NCBI RefSeq assembly: GCF_014839835.1
Contig: NC_071646.1
Span: 1,054,001-1,118,000 of the forward strand
Source: Dryobates pubescens
Lineage: Eukaryota > Chordata > Aves > Piciformes > Picidae
DNA length: 64,000 nt
Direction of reading: 5' to 3'
Below are positions 1 to 11,101 of the stretch, one piece after another. Under the pieces are notes generated by a model that saw only the letters and a program-made list of their open reading frames with translations, was not told the DNA's origin and did no database searches. The position numbers and the translations under genes were made by a program. Each line of letters starts with the position of its first letter. Positions within the stretch are counted from its first letter, which is position 1.

Positions 1-98
1 GATCCCCTTCCTGCAGCCAGCCTTCGTTGGTGTTTTCCTACAAGGAGGAAAGATGGAAATGCCCAAGGGTTTGAAAGGCGAGTCACAGAGCTGCCCCG
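1..98 (-). other. USP49: Start of the USP49 3'UTR, cut by the window edge
   Basis: This sequence follows the TGA stop of USP49. No poly(A) signal is present, so the transcript continues past the left edge. Confidence 0.75.
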
Positions 99-3000
99 TC
101 ATGGCAACGTCAGTCTTCTGTCCTTGTCACTGGGTCTGGAGGGCACCTGAGCTTGGAGTTGCTTTTCTGAGATTCTTGCTTTGTCCTGCACTGTTCTTTG
201 AGTGTAAAAAAGAATGTAGGCCTGGGTTTTGCACACCTCCTCCACGCTACATACATTCAGTTTGGAGTCGTTGCAGTGGACCCAGAACCCTAGGAGGGAG
301 CAGAGGGAGAAAGAGGACATTAGGATGGGAGACAGAATTCCTCCTGGCTGCAGGGTGGAACTGTTCACAGCAAACACCCCCAGAGGAGAGCAGGCAGCAG
401 CTCTTACCTCTTCCCCTACAGAGGCTCTGGGATGGATTTTTCTCCTCTAAAACCCTTTTGGTGGTTTCTGTGCCGTTTAGAACAAAAAAACCCAACCCCA
501 AACAACTGATAAATTAACCAATTGTATTGGAGAGCCTAAAAACTCAGTTAGGGAACTAAAAGCAAAGCAAAAAGCTGTTCCCTGGGGACAGCCAATTTGT
601 ACCTCTTTCTCCACAAGTCAGAAGGCAGAGTCAATACTAATTCAGCTGCAGAAAAGAGGCTGCTGGAGCCTCACAAAACCCCTGCGGATGTTACTCGTGA
701 ATAGTTCCTGTCCAGTTTCAAAACACTTTCTGTTTATCTCATCATCCCAAGGATACTGAGAAAAGCCACCCAGCTGGAGCAGCTCCACAGAGCTCCAGCT
801 CAGGAGAAAATGAAGCATTCATGCCTGCTAACAGCAGCAATCAAAAGGCATCCCAGAGGGCCATGAAGCACAGAGCAGCAAGCTGCGGCTTGATGCAGAG
901 GCAGGGTAAAAATACCACCGCGGCCAAAGCAAGGCAGAGCCGCTCCTGGCAGAGCCTCCTGGGGGGACAAACCACCCAAAGGCCAGGAGATTGGGCTTCC
1001 AACACCTCTGCTCACCAGAGCTTTACCAACCCACTCTGGCTACGGCATAAAACACGAGTAGCTTGCATTCTGCTCCCCCGGAACAAGGCACACGCACCTC
1101 CCTCTGTGTTGTAGCAATATGCTGTGTAGTGTCCTGAGCCAAACCCTTTCCCGTGATGCATCACCACAGCGGAGAGGTCATAGACAAAGGTCTCTTTGTC
1201 AAGAGAGGAGAGAGAGTCCCTGCAGCAGTAAGGTTCCATGTTTAATACCTGGTCAAAGAGGACATGGACCCCAATCTTCTCACGGTGATTGCGTTCAGAC
1301 CACCTGCAAACACAAGGGCAGGAATCAAAGCCTCGGGCTCCTGCTTCCCGGCAGCGGCTCAGGGCTGCGGGGAGCTGCGCACAGGAGCGGCCCCTGCTCA
1401 GGGGCCCCGAGGAGCTTTGGGGGTCAAGTTGGCATCACAGAAGTTTTTCCACACAGATTGCATTGGGTTAGAAGGGACCCTCAAAGCCTCAGCTTGTCCA
1501 ACCCCCCCTGCACTCAGCAGGGACACCTCCAGCTAGAGCAGGCTGCCCAGGGCCACATCAAGTCTGATCTTGAATGTCTCCAGAGACAGAGCCTCAACCT
1601 CCTCCCTGGGCAGCCTGTTCCAGTCTCTCACCACCCTCATTGTGCAGAACTTCCTCCTGATGTCCAACCTAAATCTCCCCTGCTAGAGCAGGCTGCTCAC
1701 AGCCCCCAGCAACCTGACCTGGAATGGGTCCAGGGATGGGGCATCTCCCACCCCTCTGGGCAACCTGGGCCAGGCTCTTGCCATGCTCAGTAGAAAACAT
1801 TTCTTCCTTAGGTGACCTGATGCTGGGGAGAATGCATTACCCTGAGAGAAGCTGCAGGTCCACACTTCCTTCCCCAAGCCAGAGGTAGGTCACTTCCCTG
1901 GCACCACCACGTGTGCCTCACTCACCTGAATCGTTTAAGGTGCAGCCGGAGGACCTGAGGTAGTCTGTAGATCATTAACTGCTTCTTAGCTTCACTCAGA
2001 ACCAGAGGCTTAGGAGAAGACTTTCGCCGTTTGCCTGCCAGAAAACACAGTTAATGAAAGCATAAGGCAGAGCTGGCAGGGTTCAAGTCCTTCTCAGCAG
2101 GGTTCAAGGGCACGTTCTGAGCTCCTCGCCCCCAGCAGCCCAGCTGCTGTGCAGTCAGGATGGAGGCTCAGGCAAACATCCCTCACAACTTCCCTAGGAT
2201 CCAAACTCAGCCCTTCAGAAACAAACACCTTTCCACTCTGTGAACAGAATCACACAATCAGGTGGCACCTGGGAGCTGCTCATGCTGACAGTCTGCTCTG
2301 AGGTGAGCTTTAAAGTTCCCTTCCAGCCCAACACACTCTGTGATTCTAGGATTCCAACTGGTGCCCACAGAAGCAGAAACTACCAAGAGGAGGAAGCAAC
2401 CAGCATGAGCAGGGAGGAAGACCAGAGAGACACAGCCACAGGAGGTGTTTTCAGCCCCACAGAACATGCAGCAGAAGGCTCTCAGTCACCAAACCAGGCA
2501 GTGCTGCTAGGAGCAGAGCCAGCAGCAGCAGCTGACTTACTGTTGCACTGGTCACAGGCATAGATCCTCCCCTCCAGAGCTTCAGTCTCGGTGAACTTGG
2601 CCAACATTTCTGTCAGCATGCACTCTGTCTGGTTCACTGGGATGAGTCCTTTCTCCATGGAGTGGTAACGCTCAGGGAATTCCAGGGAGAGATCCCAGAA
2701 GGGTTCAACGGTGTTGGATTTGTAGTTGCATGTTATGCAGGTGACCTGGGAAGGAAATGTGTATCCACAAATCAATTATGGACAGGCACAGCTGCAGAGT
2801 GGCCTTTGCAGCCACAGCCAGGCAGCAAGCCCTGCTAGAGCAGGCTGCTCACAGCCCCAGACAGCCTGACCTGGAACGGCTCCAGGGTCGGGGATCTCCC
2901 ACCTCTGTGGGCAACCTGGGCCGGTGCATACCTGACTCAGCAACTGCCCGTGAAAAATGGTGTTCACCACCTTCAGGACCTGCTTGGTGAGCTTCCTCTG

Positions 3001-4314
3001 GGAGAAAGGGATGAGGATCCTGCGCTTCGTTCCCTCCGACTCCAGCTCCTGCTGTACCTTATCCAGCAGCTCGCAGAGGAACTCCTGAGCGTCCTGCTGG
3101 TCGTAACCTCGGAAGGCCGGGATCAGGCTCCACACAGAGTGCAGCATGGCAAAGGGGGACACCAGGGCCCACTTGCCAGACCACATCACTCTGAAGAGGG
3201 TGTGCAGTTCGTGACAGAGGGAGATGTGCTTTGAACTCGGTTCCTTGGGTTGTATCAGTTCCAAGCTCCTGCTTATGGAGGAGCCACCGTTCAAGGCAGC
3301 TGGCAAGCCCTGCGGGCCGTAGGACCCCACTCTGTCAGCCTTCCCTGACTCGTTAGCAGCAGACCCATTTGCCAACTTGCTGGGCATCCTGGACCTCCCG
3401 TTCACAGTTTTGGCTAAGAGTTCTTCTGTTTCACAGAGATCAAGCGTCAAAAAACATTCTCTAAACTTCTGGAGGTGGCTGAGCACTTGCAGGATGGAGT
3501 TCATGTAACAGGTGTTGCCCAGGTTCCTCAGCCCCGTCACCCCGGGGGTCATCAGAGGCTTGCGCCGGATGGAATAGAACTGCCTGAACCTGCTGCTCTG
3601 CATCTGCCTTGAGGTAGGGGAAGCGGCGGCCACCTCCCTGAACTTCCTTGGAATCAAGTTCTCTCTGTGCATGTGAGACAACAGCCTGGCGCTCTTCCTC
3701 GGGGGAGTGTTTGCCAGCTCCTCCAGGAGCTGTCTCTTCATCTCCTGCCGCCGCTGCCTGGCTGCCTCCTTCTTTTTCTCCAGCTCCTCCATTTGCCTCT
3801 TCTCTTTCAGCTTGAGCTGGCCCCTGGAGCTCTTATCGAACCAGGTCCGCAGCGCCCTGGCGAGCAAGGACTGGCGCCGGTGCCAGAGAGCTGTGAGCAT
3901 CTGAGACTGTCCCTGAGGGCTCCTTTGACGGCTGCAGACCTCCTCTCCCAGAGCCATGGATCGCAAGGTCCTGCCGCTCCTCGTGGCCGGGTGGTGCCTC
4001 TGACTTTTAATGGCGGACAGAGAGGTCCTCAGCAGCTTCAGATCCCCCTCCGGGTTGTCGTTCAGGACGTAATCCTCACACAGGTAGCAGAAGACGTAGA
4101 GGTCGTTGACTTCCATGGCCAAGGGGTGCCTGGTCTCCTCAAAGTGTTTCAGTGCATGCTCCTCGATGTACCTCCCGCAGGCCACGTGGGAGCACTTCAG
4201 ACAGGCCCAGATGGATTCGGTTGTCTGGCAGTCCACGCAGTGCCACTTCTGGGGGTTCAGGATAGAGTGGTCCTGGGCGAGTCGTAGCCGCCCAACATGT
4301 TTGCATCTATCCAT
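99..4314 (-). CDS. USP49: USP49, ubiquitin carboxyl-terminal hydrolase 49 (five coding exons, complete)
   Basis: Coding exons on the minus strand are 4314-2932, 2745-2541, 2034-1926, 1303-1098 and 289-99. They join in phase through GT-AG sites to 697 codons plus a TGA stop; human USP49 is about 688 aa. The N-terminus is a ZnF-UBP domain with Cys/His ligands at C4, H6, C26, C29, C38, C41, C46, H57, H63, C76 and C79. A basic coiled region rich in K, E and R follows at about 165-210. The USP catalytic domain starts near 260 with the Cys box [12 protein letters not shown] (nucleophile Cys269) and has its His box [10 protein letters not shown] (His624) in exon 4. The known family role is a nuclear cysteine protease removing ubiquitin from histone H2B, linked to co-transcriptional splicing. 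The start is the only ATG ahead of the zinc finger and sits 28 bases after a good splice acceptor. The four introns between coding exons are only 186, 506, 622 and 808 bp, and the first and third contain CR1 fragments. Confidence 0.97.
1434..1825 (-). mobile_element. CR1 LINE fragments (two joined pieces) in USP49 intron 3
   Basis: Antisense CR1 3'-region sequence (CCTCCCTGGGCAGCCTGTTC, then ACCTAAATCTCCCC) runs to about 1680. A second CR1-like piece begins with CTGCTAGAGCAGGCTG at 1680 and continues to about 1825. Confidence 0.85.
2296..2355 (+). mobile_element. Short CR1 3' tail in USP49 intron 2
   Basis: The sequence has the CR1 3'-end signature: CTTTAAAGTTCCCTTCCAG followed by CTCTGTGATTCTAGGATTCC, the degenerate ATTCTRTG end repeat. 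Confidence 0.7.
2829..2925 (-). mobile_element. CR1 fragment filling half of the 186-bp first coding intron of USP49
   Basis: It starts with the same CTGCTAGAGCAGGCTGCTCA junction as the piece at 1680 and ends with GGGCAACCTGGGCC, about 6 bp from the donor of the first coding exon (2931). Confidence 0.75.
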
Positions 4315-4342
4315 GTCTCACAGAAGTCTTCGCTGCTTTGAC
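4315..4342 (-). other. USP49: USP49 5'UTR part of the first coding exon, with upstream 3' splice site
   Basis: Read on the minus strand, a run of pyrimidines ending in CCCTTCCCAAG lies just before 4342, followed by 28 bases and the start codon. This is a strong 3' splice acceptor. It implies that the 5'UTR is completed by at least one upstream non-coding exon, as expected for this gene. The acceptor position is an inference from sequence only. Confidence 0.7.
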
Positions 4343-4395
4343 CTTGGGAAGGGAAAAAAGAGACACTACAATCAGAAAGAGAAGGATCTCAGAGC

Positions 4396-4985
4396 TGCTG
4401 GATGGATCCAGAGCCATCCCTACTGGACAGATCCAGAGCCATCCCCTGCCAGATGGACCCAGAGCCATCCCCTGCTGTATGGAGCTAAAGCCATCCCCTG
4501 CCGGACAGATCCAGAGCCATCCCTGCCGCACAGATCCAGAGCCATCCCTGCTGGACAGACCTAAAGCCATCTCCTGCTGGACAGACCTAATGCCATCCCC
4601 TGCCAGACAGATCCAGAGCCATCCCTGCTGGACAGATCCAAAGCCATCTCCTGCTGGACAGACCTAATGCCATCCCCTGCCAGACAGATCCAGAGCCATC
4701 CCTGCTGGACAGATCCAAAGCCATCTCCTGCTGGACAGACCTAATGCCATCCCCTGCCGGACAGATCCAGAGCCATCCCCTGCCGGACAGATCCAGAGCC
4801 ATCCCCTGCCGGACAGATCCAGAGCCATCCCCTGCCAGACAGATCCAGAGCCATCCCTGCTGGACAGACCTAAAGCCATCTCCTGCTGGACAGACCTAAT
4901 GCCATCCCCTGCCGGACAGATCCAGAGCCATCCCCTGCCGGACAGATCCAGAGCCATCCCTGCCGGACAGATCCAGAGCCATCTC
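4396..4985. repeat. 25-26-bp minisatellite in USP49 intron 1, about 23 units
   Basis: Imperfect head-to-tail copies of a unit like CAGATCCAGAGCCATCCC followed by TGCCGGA or TGCTGGA run for about 590 bp. Variant units reading GACCTAATGCCATC recur in the same relative order, which suggests block duplications. The array ends about 55 bp from the splice acceptor of the first USP49 coding exon. Long open frames cross it only because of its periodicity. Confidence 0.95.
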
Positions 4986-5011
4986 TTTTGCTGACATGTA
5001 AAATGCCCTGG

Positions 5012-5262
5012 ACTCACTGAATCACTGAGGCTGGAAAAGACCTGCCAGAGTCCAACCATAACCCAGCTACCATCAGCACTAAACCACATCCTGAAGCACC
5101 ACATCTACAGCTTCTTGAACGCTCCCAGGGATGGCGATTCCACCACCTCTCTTGGCAGCCTGTTCCAGCCTCTCACCACTCTCTCAGCAGAGATTTTGTT
5201 CCCTAATGTCCAATCTAAACCTCCCCTGGCCCAACCCAAAGCCACTTCCTCTCACGCTGTCG
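5012..5262 (-). mobile_element. CR1 LINE fragment
   Basis: Antisense CR1 from the 3' end (GAATCACTGAGGCTGGAAAAG) through the CCACCTCTCTTGGCAGCCTG and TAATGTCCAATCTAAACCTC blocks; 5'-truncated. Confidence 0.9.
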
Positions 5263-5756
5263 CTGCTTCCTTGGGAGGAGAGATCAGTGCTGCCTCAACC
5301 CCAACTGCAGCTTTCCCTCGACCAGGAACATTAATCTGCAGCAGGTTTTTTTCCAAAGCAGTTTTTAGCACTAGCAGAAGATTTTGGATTGACAAGGTCT
5401 GCAGAATCCAACTGTCTATCTGTCTGCTACAGACAGCCCAGGCAGCTGCCAGCATGGCCTTGCTCAACCTGACTGGCTCACTTCCAAGGAAAAGATGCAT
5501 TCAGTCCACACAGACATTTGATCCTTAGCTGCCCTCCTGAAGCTGATACATGCAGAATGGATTTGGAATTGGAATGTGTGTCACAAGGATCTGCTCTGAG
5601 GTTAGCAGCTTCTCACAGAAGCCACAAAACCAGCAGATAATTGCCATAAGCAGAGTGTTTGCAAGCCTGTGCCCTTCAGGTCCTACCCTCCAACTCACTG
5701 GCTTCTCGCAGTCTCCCAAACTGAGAAGGGAAGGATTCTTCTAAGCGGTGCCCAGC
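5263..5756. other. Unique sequence of USP49 intron 1
   Basis: I see no gene, repeat or clear signal here beyond a short (TCTG)-type stretch near 5411-5425. Confidence 0.5.
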
Positions 5757-6022
5757 AACAGGACAAGAGGCAATGGGCACAATTTGGAACCCAGGAGGTT
5801 CCACCTGAACAGGAGGAGAAAGTTATCTGCAGTGAGGCTGCTGGAGGCCTGGAGCAGGCTGCCCAGGGAGGTTGTGGAGTCTCCCTCCTTGGGGAGCTTC
5901 CAACCCCCCTTGGCCATTGTGCTCCTGGGCAAGCTGCTGTGGGTGCCCTGCTGGAGCAGGGGGCTTGATCTGGGTGATCTCCAGAGATCCCTTCCAACCA
6001 CACCACGCTGGGATTGTGGGAT
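5757..6022 (+). mobile_element. CR1 LINE fragment
   Basis: Sense CR1: TTCCACCTGAACAGGAGGAG, GGCTGCCCAGGGAGGTTGTG, then GGTGATCTCCAGAGATCCCT and TTCCAACCAC near the 3' end. Confidence 0.85.
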
Positions 6023-6118
6023 ACATTTCAATGCTTAAACAAGTCAGCAGGTGCCAAAACTGGAATGTGCCACAGCAGGTTGCAGTACATGTGGAGGAAC
6101 ATCTGCACCTGGCCCTCT

Positions 6119-6224
6119 GTCGGCTCAGCACCAGCCTCGGTAGAGCTGGAGAACGGTTGGGACTTGATGATCTGGAAGGTCTTTTCCAGCCCAAACAACG
6201 CTGTGATTCTCTAATTCTATGTTT
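6119..6224 (+). mobile_element. CR1 3' fragment
   Basis: It carries CTCGGTAGAGCTGGAGAACG, GATCTGGAAGGTCTTTTCCA and the end repeat GTGATTCTCTAATTCTATG. Confidence 0.85.
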
Positions 6225-7090
6225 GCACGAGCAGACATCAACAGCACAAGCAACTGATTTCCGAAATGACTGCAGTGTGAGTGAGGAGAAACCAAAGCAG
6301 GGCTCCTCGAACGGGAGGGCAGGGAGAGCCCTCAGCGCGCCCGGCTGCTCTGCGGCAGATACAAAGAGCAGCAGCGAAACCCGGAGCGCTGTGCCTGCCC
6401 TCACACAGCTCCCCCCAGCGCTCCGATCCCCTGCAAGGAGCTCGGGCCCACCCCCGTGCTCACACGTGCTACTCACAGAGTCATCTCTGAACATCCTCTC
6501 CTCCTCCACGCAGCCCCCGGGGCCCGGCACAGCCCCATTTCAGCCACAGGAGCCCTGGCGGCGCGGGGAGAATTTAATTCCTCCTGAAGTCTTCGTTGTA
6601 AGGCAGCACAGCTTCAAAGCCCTGGAGAGAGAATATTCTTGTGATGCACAGAAACAAACTGGGGAGTGCTGGCAGGGCTGCTTTTGAACACAATTAATCC
6701 TCTCAGTGCAAAGGGCTACCGCAGAGAGCAGGGCTGTGACGGGGAACAGAATCATCTGGAAGTCAAGGCGTGAAGGCACCAAGGAGCCCAGCACCGAGGG
6801 CAACAAACATCCCATGGAAAAGGCACTCTGCAATCTCATTTTTCTGCTGCCCTGAGAATCTGCTGCTCACATGTAGCCTCTTCCTCACAAGTCTTTTGTA
6901 GTGGATGACCCAACATATGGCAGAGGGAAAAAACCCACCCAAACCTCTGAGGTAAAAGGGGAAAAGGGGGTGGAAATGTGCAGCTCCTGGGATGACTTCA
7001 ATTTGAGCTGCTTTGGTAACTTGGTGAAAGGAGGAGGGGGGAAATGAGGAGGAAAAGGAAACAAAAAGAATCTGTCCTGAATTAAATTTC
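6225..7090. other. Unique sequence of USP49 intron 1
   Basis: Mixed sequence with a GC-richer, CpG-containing part at about 6310-6570. I see no coding exon, RNA gene or repeat I can name. Confidence 0.5.
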
Positions 7091-7490
7091 GTTCATAGAG
7101 GGCTTGGGTTGGAAAGGACCTTAAAGTTCAGCCAGTTCCAAGCCCCTGCCACGGGCAGGGACAGCTCCACCAGCCCAGGCTGCTCAAGGCCTCATCCAGC
7201 CTGGCCTGGAACACCTCCAGGCAGGAGGCAGCCACAGCCTTCCTGAGCAACCTGTTCCAGAGTCTCCCCACCCTCACTGTCAAGACTTCTTCCTCATCTC
7301 CAGTCTCAATCTGCCCTCCTCAAGCCTCAATCCATTCCCCCTTGTCCTATCACTACAAATCCTTGTCAGAAGTCCCTCCCCAGCTCTCCTGCAGCCCCCT
7401 TCAGGTACTGGAAGGCTGCCCTAAGGTCTCCCTGAAGCCCTCTCTTCTCCAGCCTGAACAACCCCAACTCTCCCAGCCTGCCATTCCCAT
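7091..7490 (-). mobile_element. CR1 LINE fragment, 400 bp
   Basis: Antisense CR1 with all typical 3'-region blocks: GGGTTGGAAAGGACCTTAAA, GCCTCATCCAGCCTGGCCTG, TTGTCCTATCACTAC and TTCTCCAGCCTGAACAACCC. Confidence 0.95.
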
Positions 7491-8236
7491 CTGATCTTTC
7501 AGACAACAAAAATGAAGTAATGTGTAGTTGTCAAGCATGAGCTGCACCAAAAGAAGAACTGCAGAGGGAAGCAAAATGGGGGGGGGGGGGAACTGCATTT
7601 TGCTCCAGGCTGCCAAGGTTGTGCAAACCTCTCTGGGGTAGTAATCCAAGAGAGACTAAATTAACTTGCTTACACATCTACAAGTCCAGCACTTGAAGAC
7701 AACACAGAACAGTGACAGGAGGGACAGCAGTGAGCTGCACAAAGTGGTTACAGATGTCACAGGCAGTGTCAGATCTGGCAGGCAGAGTGCCTGAAGAAAT
7801 GGTTTTATGACAGGCAAAGTTTAACACGAGGAAGACCACAGCTCCTTCCTCCCTCCACCCCCCATCTCCCCAGCTTTTAGCCTGGTGCTGAACAGTTGCT
7901 CTGAGTGATGTGCAGAAAGCCTATCTGCCCAGGCTAAGCATACAGCTTTTTTTGTGCCCCCCCCCCGATTATGCAAATTGCCTTTAATTGCCACCTCCTT
8001 TGCCAGGGAGGTTGCTGCTGAAGATGGAATCCCTTAAAGAAAAAAAATCAAAGCCCTTCTGTTCTTCAACTCTTCTGACTTTTGATTACAGCACAAGTGG
8101 CCACTTCAGAATTCAGCTCCAGGGAGGGACTCTGCAGTGCTCTGCACAACCACTGGAGTTCTTTAAACCAGTTTAAAACCCCCACTGACACCTCTCCCTC
8201 TCTGGGCTCTGCTCTTTCACCCACAAACGCCAGGAC
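7491..8236. other. USP49 intron 1 sequence with a POU octamer
   Basis: Mostly unique sequence. A canonical octamer ATGCAAAT lies at 7971-7978 inside GATTATGCAAATTGCC and is followed by TTTAATTG. Homopolymer runs of G (7579-7590) and C (7957-7966) are present. No gene is seen. Confidence 0.5.
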
Positions 8237-8675
8237 CTGGGGAGAAAGTGGCTGTTAGGAAAAGGGTCTGGGGAACAGGGCTGGTGAGGAGCAGCTGAGG
8301 GAACTGGGGTTGTGTAGCCTGGAGAAGAGGAGGCTGAGGGGAGACCTCATTGCCCTCTGCAACTCCCTGAAAGGAGGCTGGAGCAAGCTGGGAGTTGGTC
8401 TCTTCTCCCAAGCAACAAGCGTCAGGATGAGAGGAAACAGCCTCAGGCTGCACCAGGGGAGGTTTAGGTTGGACATTAGAAGAAACTTCTTCCCTGAAAG
8501 GATTCTCAGACTGGCACAGGCTCCCCTGGGAGTGGTTGAATCCCCATCCCTGGTGGTGTTCAAAAGCTGCAGCGATGTGGTGCTGAGGGCCATGGTTTAG
8601 CTCCAGCCTTGGTAGAGTTAGAGAACGGTTGGAGTGGGTGAGCTGCAAGGGCTCTGCCAACCCAAACAGTTCCCT
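8237..8675 (+). mobile_element. CR1 LINE fragment, about 440 bp
   Basis: Sense CR1: GGCTGAGGGGAGACCTCATT, CTCCCTGAAAGGAGGCTGGA, TTTAGGTTGGACATTAGAAG and GAGAACGGTTGGAG. Confidence 0.95.
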
Positions 8676-10287
8676 GAACAAAGGACTGATCTGCTCTCCT
8701 TTCTCCAAGTTGGAAACATCCATTCCCACCTTCCTCTCCCCTTCCTCCCTGACCTTTTTACCTCTCTTTCTTCTTTATTCTTCTGCTCAGGTCTTGATGG
8801 AAAATAGTGGAATAATCCTGTCTAGCCTTGGTGAGACCAAGTGGCACAGATTCCAGCTTGAGAGAGTACAGACACTGTGGTAACATTGACAGCCTTCATT
8901 TACATAAAAGAATACTAATTATGTTGTATCATCAACATCTGTGATTCTGCTCACTGCCATATGCGACAGCGTTGGGAATTTAACCCTTGAGTCCCACCAG
9001 CAGATCAGAGATTTGTGCTGGGGAACAATAAAGGGCCTGGAAAAAAGGCCCATTTTGGAGAGGCTGCTGCAAGAGCTGCGGAGCAGGGCCGGGGCCCAGC
9101 GCTGCCAGGGGCTCAGGACACCAGATCTGCAAAGAGCAGGGAATTTCTCTCCAGTTTCCAAGGCAAAAGAAACAATGCTGCTCCGCTGCTAGTTTCAGCT
9201 GGGGAGCAGGCTAGAAGGGAATCAATCACACGGCAGATAGAGTGCATTAAAGAATCATGTTTAACAATGAAGGAGGCTGTCAGTATATAAATTACAAGCC
9301 TTTTGTCAACTGCTTTTTGCTTTTCCTGTGTGGGCCAGCAAGATTTCCTGTTCGAGAAGGAGAATTTAACAGCCTCGGTCAGTTAACAAAGCAGCTTTGT
9401 TACACCTTGATTCAGCGATTGCCGGCACAAAAGCATCTTTGATGCCGCATGTGGCAGTCCCCACCTGTTTCCCTTTAGGTGCCTATGGAGCCTGCCCTTT
9501 CAAATCTAAGCCCCAAGCCCCATCCACCGCGCTGGCAAGTCGGAAAGGAGCGGTGTTTATTTAACCCAGAGCCCCTCGGCGAGAGGTCTTTGCAACTTCC
9601 TCAGATACCATCTCCTGCTTTCCAGCGGGGTGGATCCCGTGCCGGAGCCGAGCCGGCTGCTGGAGCATCGCCATCGCTCGCCACAGCGCGCAGCCAGCTC
9701 GCACCTGGCTGCTGCACCGGCAGAGCTTCAGCAGGCTGCAGGATTCCTTCCTCCAAACATTTCTGACCGTTTCCATGAATAAACAAAACAAAAAAAACAA
9801 ACCCCAACACCCCCCACAAGGACAAGACCAAAACGAAACCGAATCATTTCCCTCGGCTCTCCGGTGCGGTGCAACACGTGTACCGCAGGCAGCTGGAGCG
9901 TCTGCGGGCTCAGCCCTGCCATCCCACAGGCACCCGGACGAGAGCAGGCACTGACAGACAGGCACATGACCGAGAACAAAATTTGACACAGGTAAACAAA
10001 GAGCTTTGCCACAAGCCAGAACAAAAGGAACAGGCTGCGAGGAGGAATTACAAAGCTACGATTAAAGGAAAACACAAGGCTGAGTCAGAAGCTGTAAACA
10101 GCTCCGGGAAGAGGGCAACAAACCTCGCCGAGGCTACAGGGCTGGAGCTGCTGCGGCAGCTGGACACAAAAGATGTGCTTGAGGTGATGAAGCCTGAGCA
10201 ACACCAGAGCTTAATGATGGAGAATGAGCACCTTGCAGTTTAAGGAATTGGAAATAGAACAGCTCTGGCAGGGGGGTTGCACAGGAC
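8676..10287. other. CR1-free part of USP49 intron 1 with candidate enhancer motifs
   Basis: No coding exon is seen in these 1.6 kb. AT-rich unique sequence at 9230-9480 contains a SOX-like palindrome and a TCF/LEF site, described separately. GC-richer sequence follows at 9520-9750. Confidence 0.5.
9366..9444. promoter_or_regulatory. Candidate enhancer core: SOX-dimer-like palindrome plus TCF/LEF site
   Basis: A perfect inverted repeat TAACAAAGC-A-GCTTTGTTA occupies 9384-9402. It contains AACAAAG and CTTTGTT facing each other 3 bp apart, the arrangement known for SoxE dimer sites. CATCTTTGATG at 9434-9444 fits the TCF/LEF consensus. Function is inferred from motifs only. Confidence 0.4.
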
Positions 10288-10535
10288 ACAATCCTAGAAC
10301 GGCTCAGGTTGGAAGGGACCTCAGAGACCATCTGCTCCAACCTCCCCACCACGGGCAGGGACACCTCCCACCAGCCCAGGTTGCTCAAGGCTTCATCCAG
10401 CCTGGCCCTGAACACCTCCAGGGAAGAGGCAGCCACAGCCTCCCTGGGCAGCCTGTGCCAGTGTCTCCCTATCCTCACTGCAAAGAATTTCTCCCCAACA
10501 TGCAGTCTACATTTCCCCTCCACACTCCAGCAGAG
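10288..10535 (-). mobile_element. CR1 LINE fragment
   Basis: Antisense CR1: CTCAGGTTGGAAGGGACCTC, CCTCCCTGGGCAGCCTGTGC, then CATGCAGTCTACATTTCCCC. Confidence 0.95.
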
Positions 10536-11101
10536 GTGACCTAAACCCTGCCACCTGAGCAGGTCACCTCTGTCCTTACCAAGTCACTGTGCAGGGCAGA
10601 GCTACTCACTCAGCAACCAGAGCAGGGAGAACACTCAGGAGAAGGTTCAAGGAGCAGTTTTGGCTTCTCTTGCTCCAAAGGGCCATTGACTTGCCCAGCC
10701 AGGAATGGGTTTCTCCCTTGACTCCTCCAGCTCCAACCCTGCTGGGTTTTAGACTTTCAAACTGCATCTCCAAAGAGCAGCAACAGCCCTGGAGATTTTG
10801 TCAGCTCTTCTGAAAGCAGATTTGCTTGAAAACTGCCAGCTTCATACCCTGCAATTGCTGGGCTCTCCCTAGCCAGGCTGACACACCAGCCAGTTAGTTA
10901 CAGGCACATTCACACAGCTGACAGGGGGGAGGGAAGAAGGAAAGCACAGGAGGCAGAGTTTCAGATGGTTCAGGATTCAGTGCTTCTTTGAACAGTAAAG
11001 CAATGAACTAAACAGCTACAGTGCATACAGGAACAAACCACCACCTCAACCCAGAGAGAAGCAGCAGACTTGAGCTGTGACAGCAGAAGTGGTCACTGAA
11101 G
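10536..11101. other. Unique sequence of USP49 intron 1
   Basis: No gene, RNA or repeat recognised. Confidence 0.5.

Noticed and set aside
4307-5104. Open frames of 87-152 codons on both strands across the 4.4-5.0 kb minisatellite
   Set aside because: They come from the periodic repeat sequence, are intronic, and read as repeated WICPAG- or PSPAGQ-like peptides with no family resemblance.
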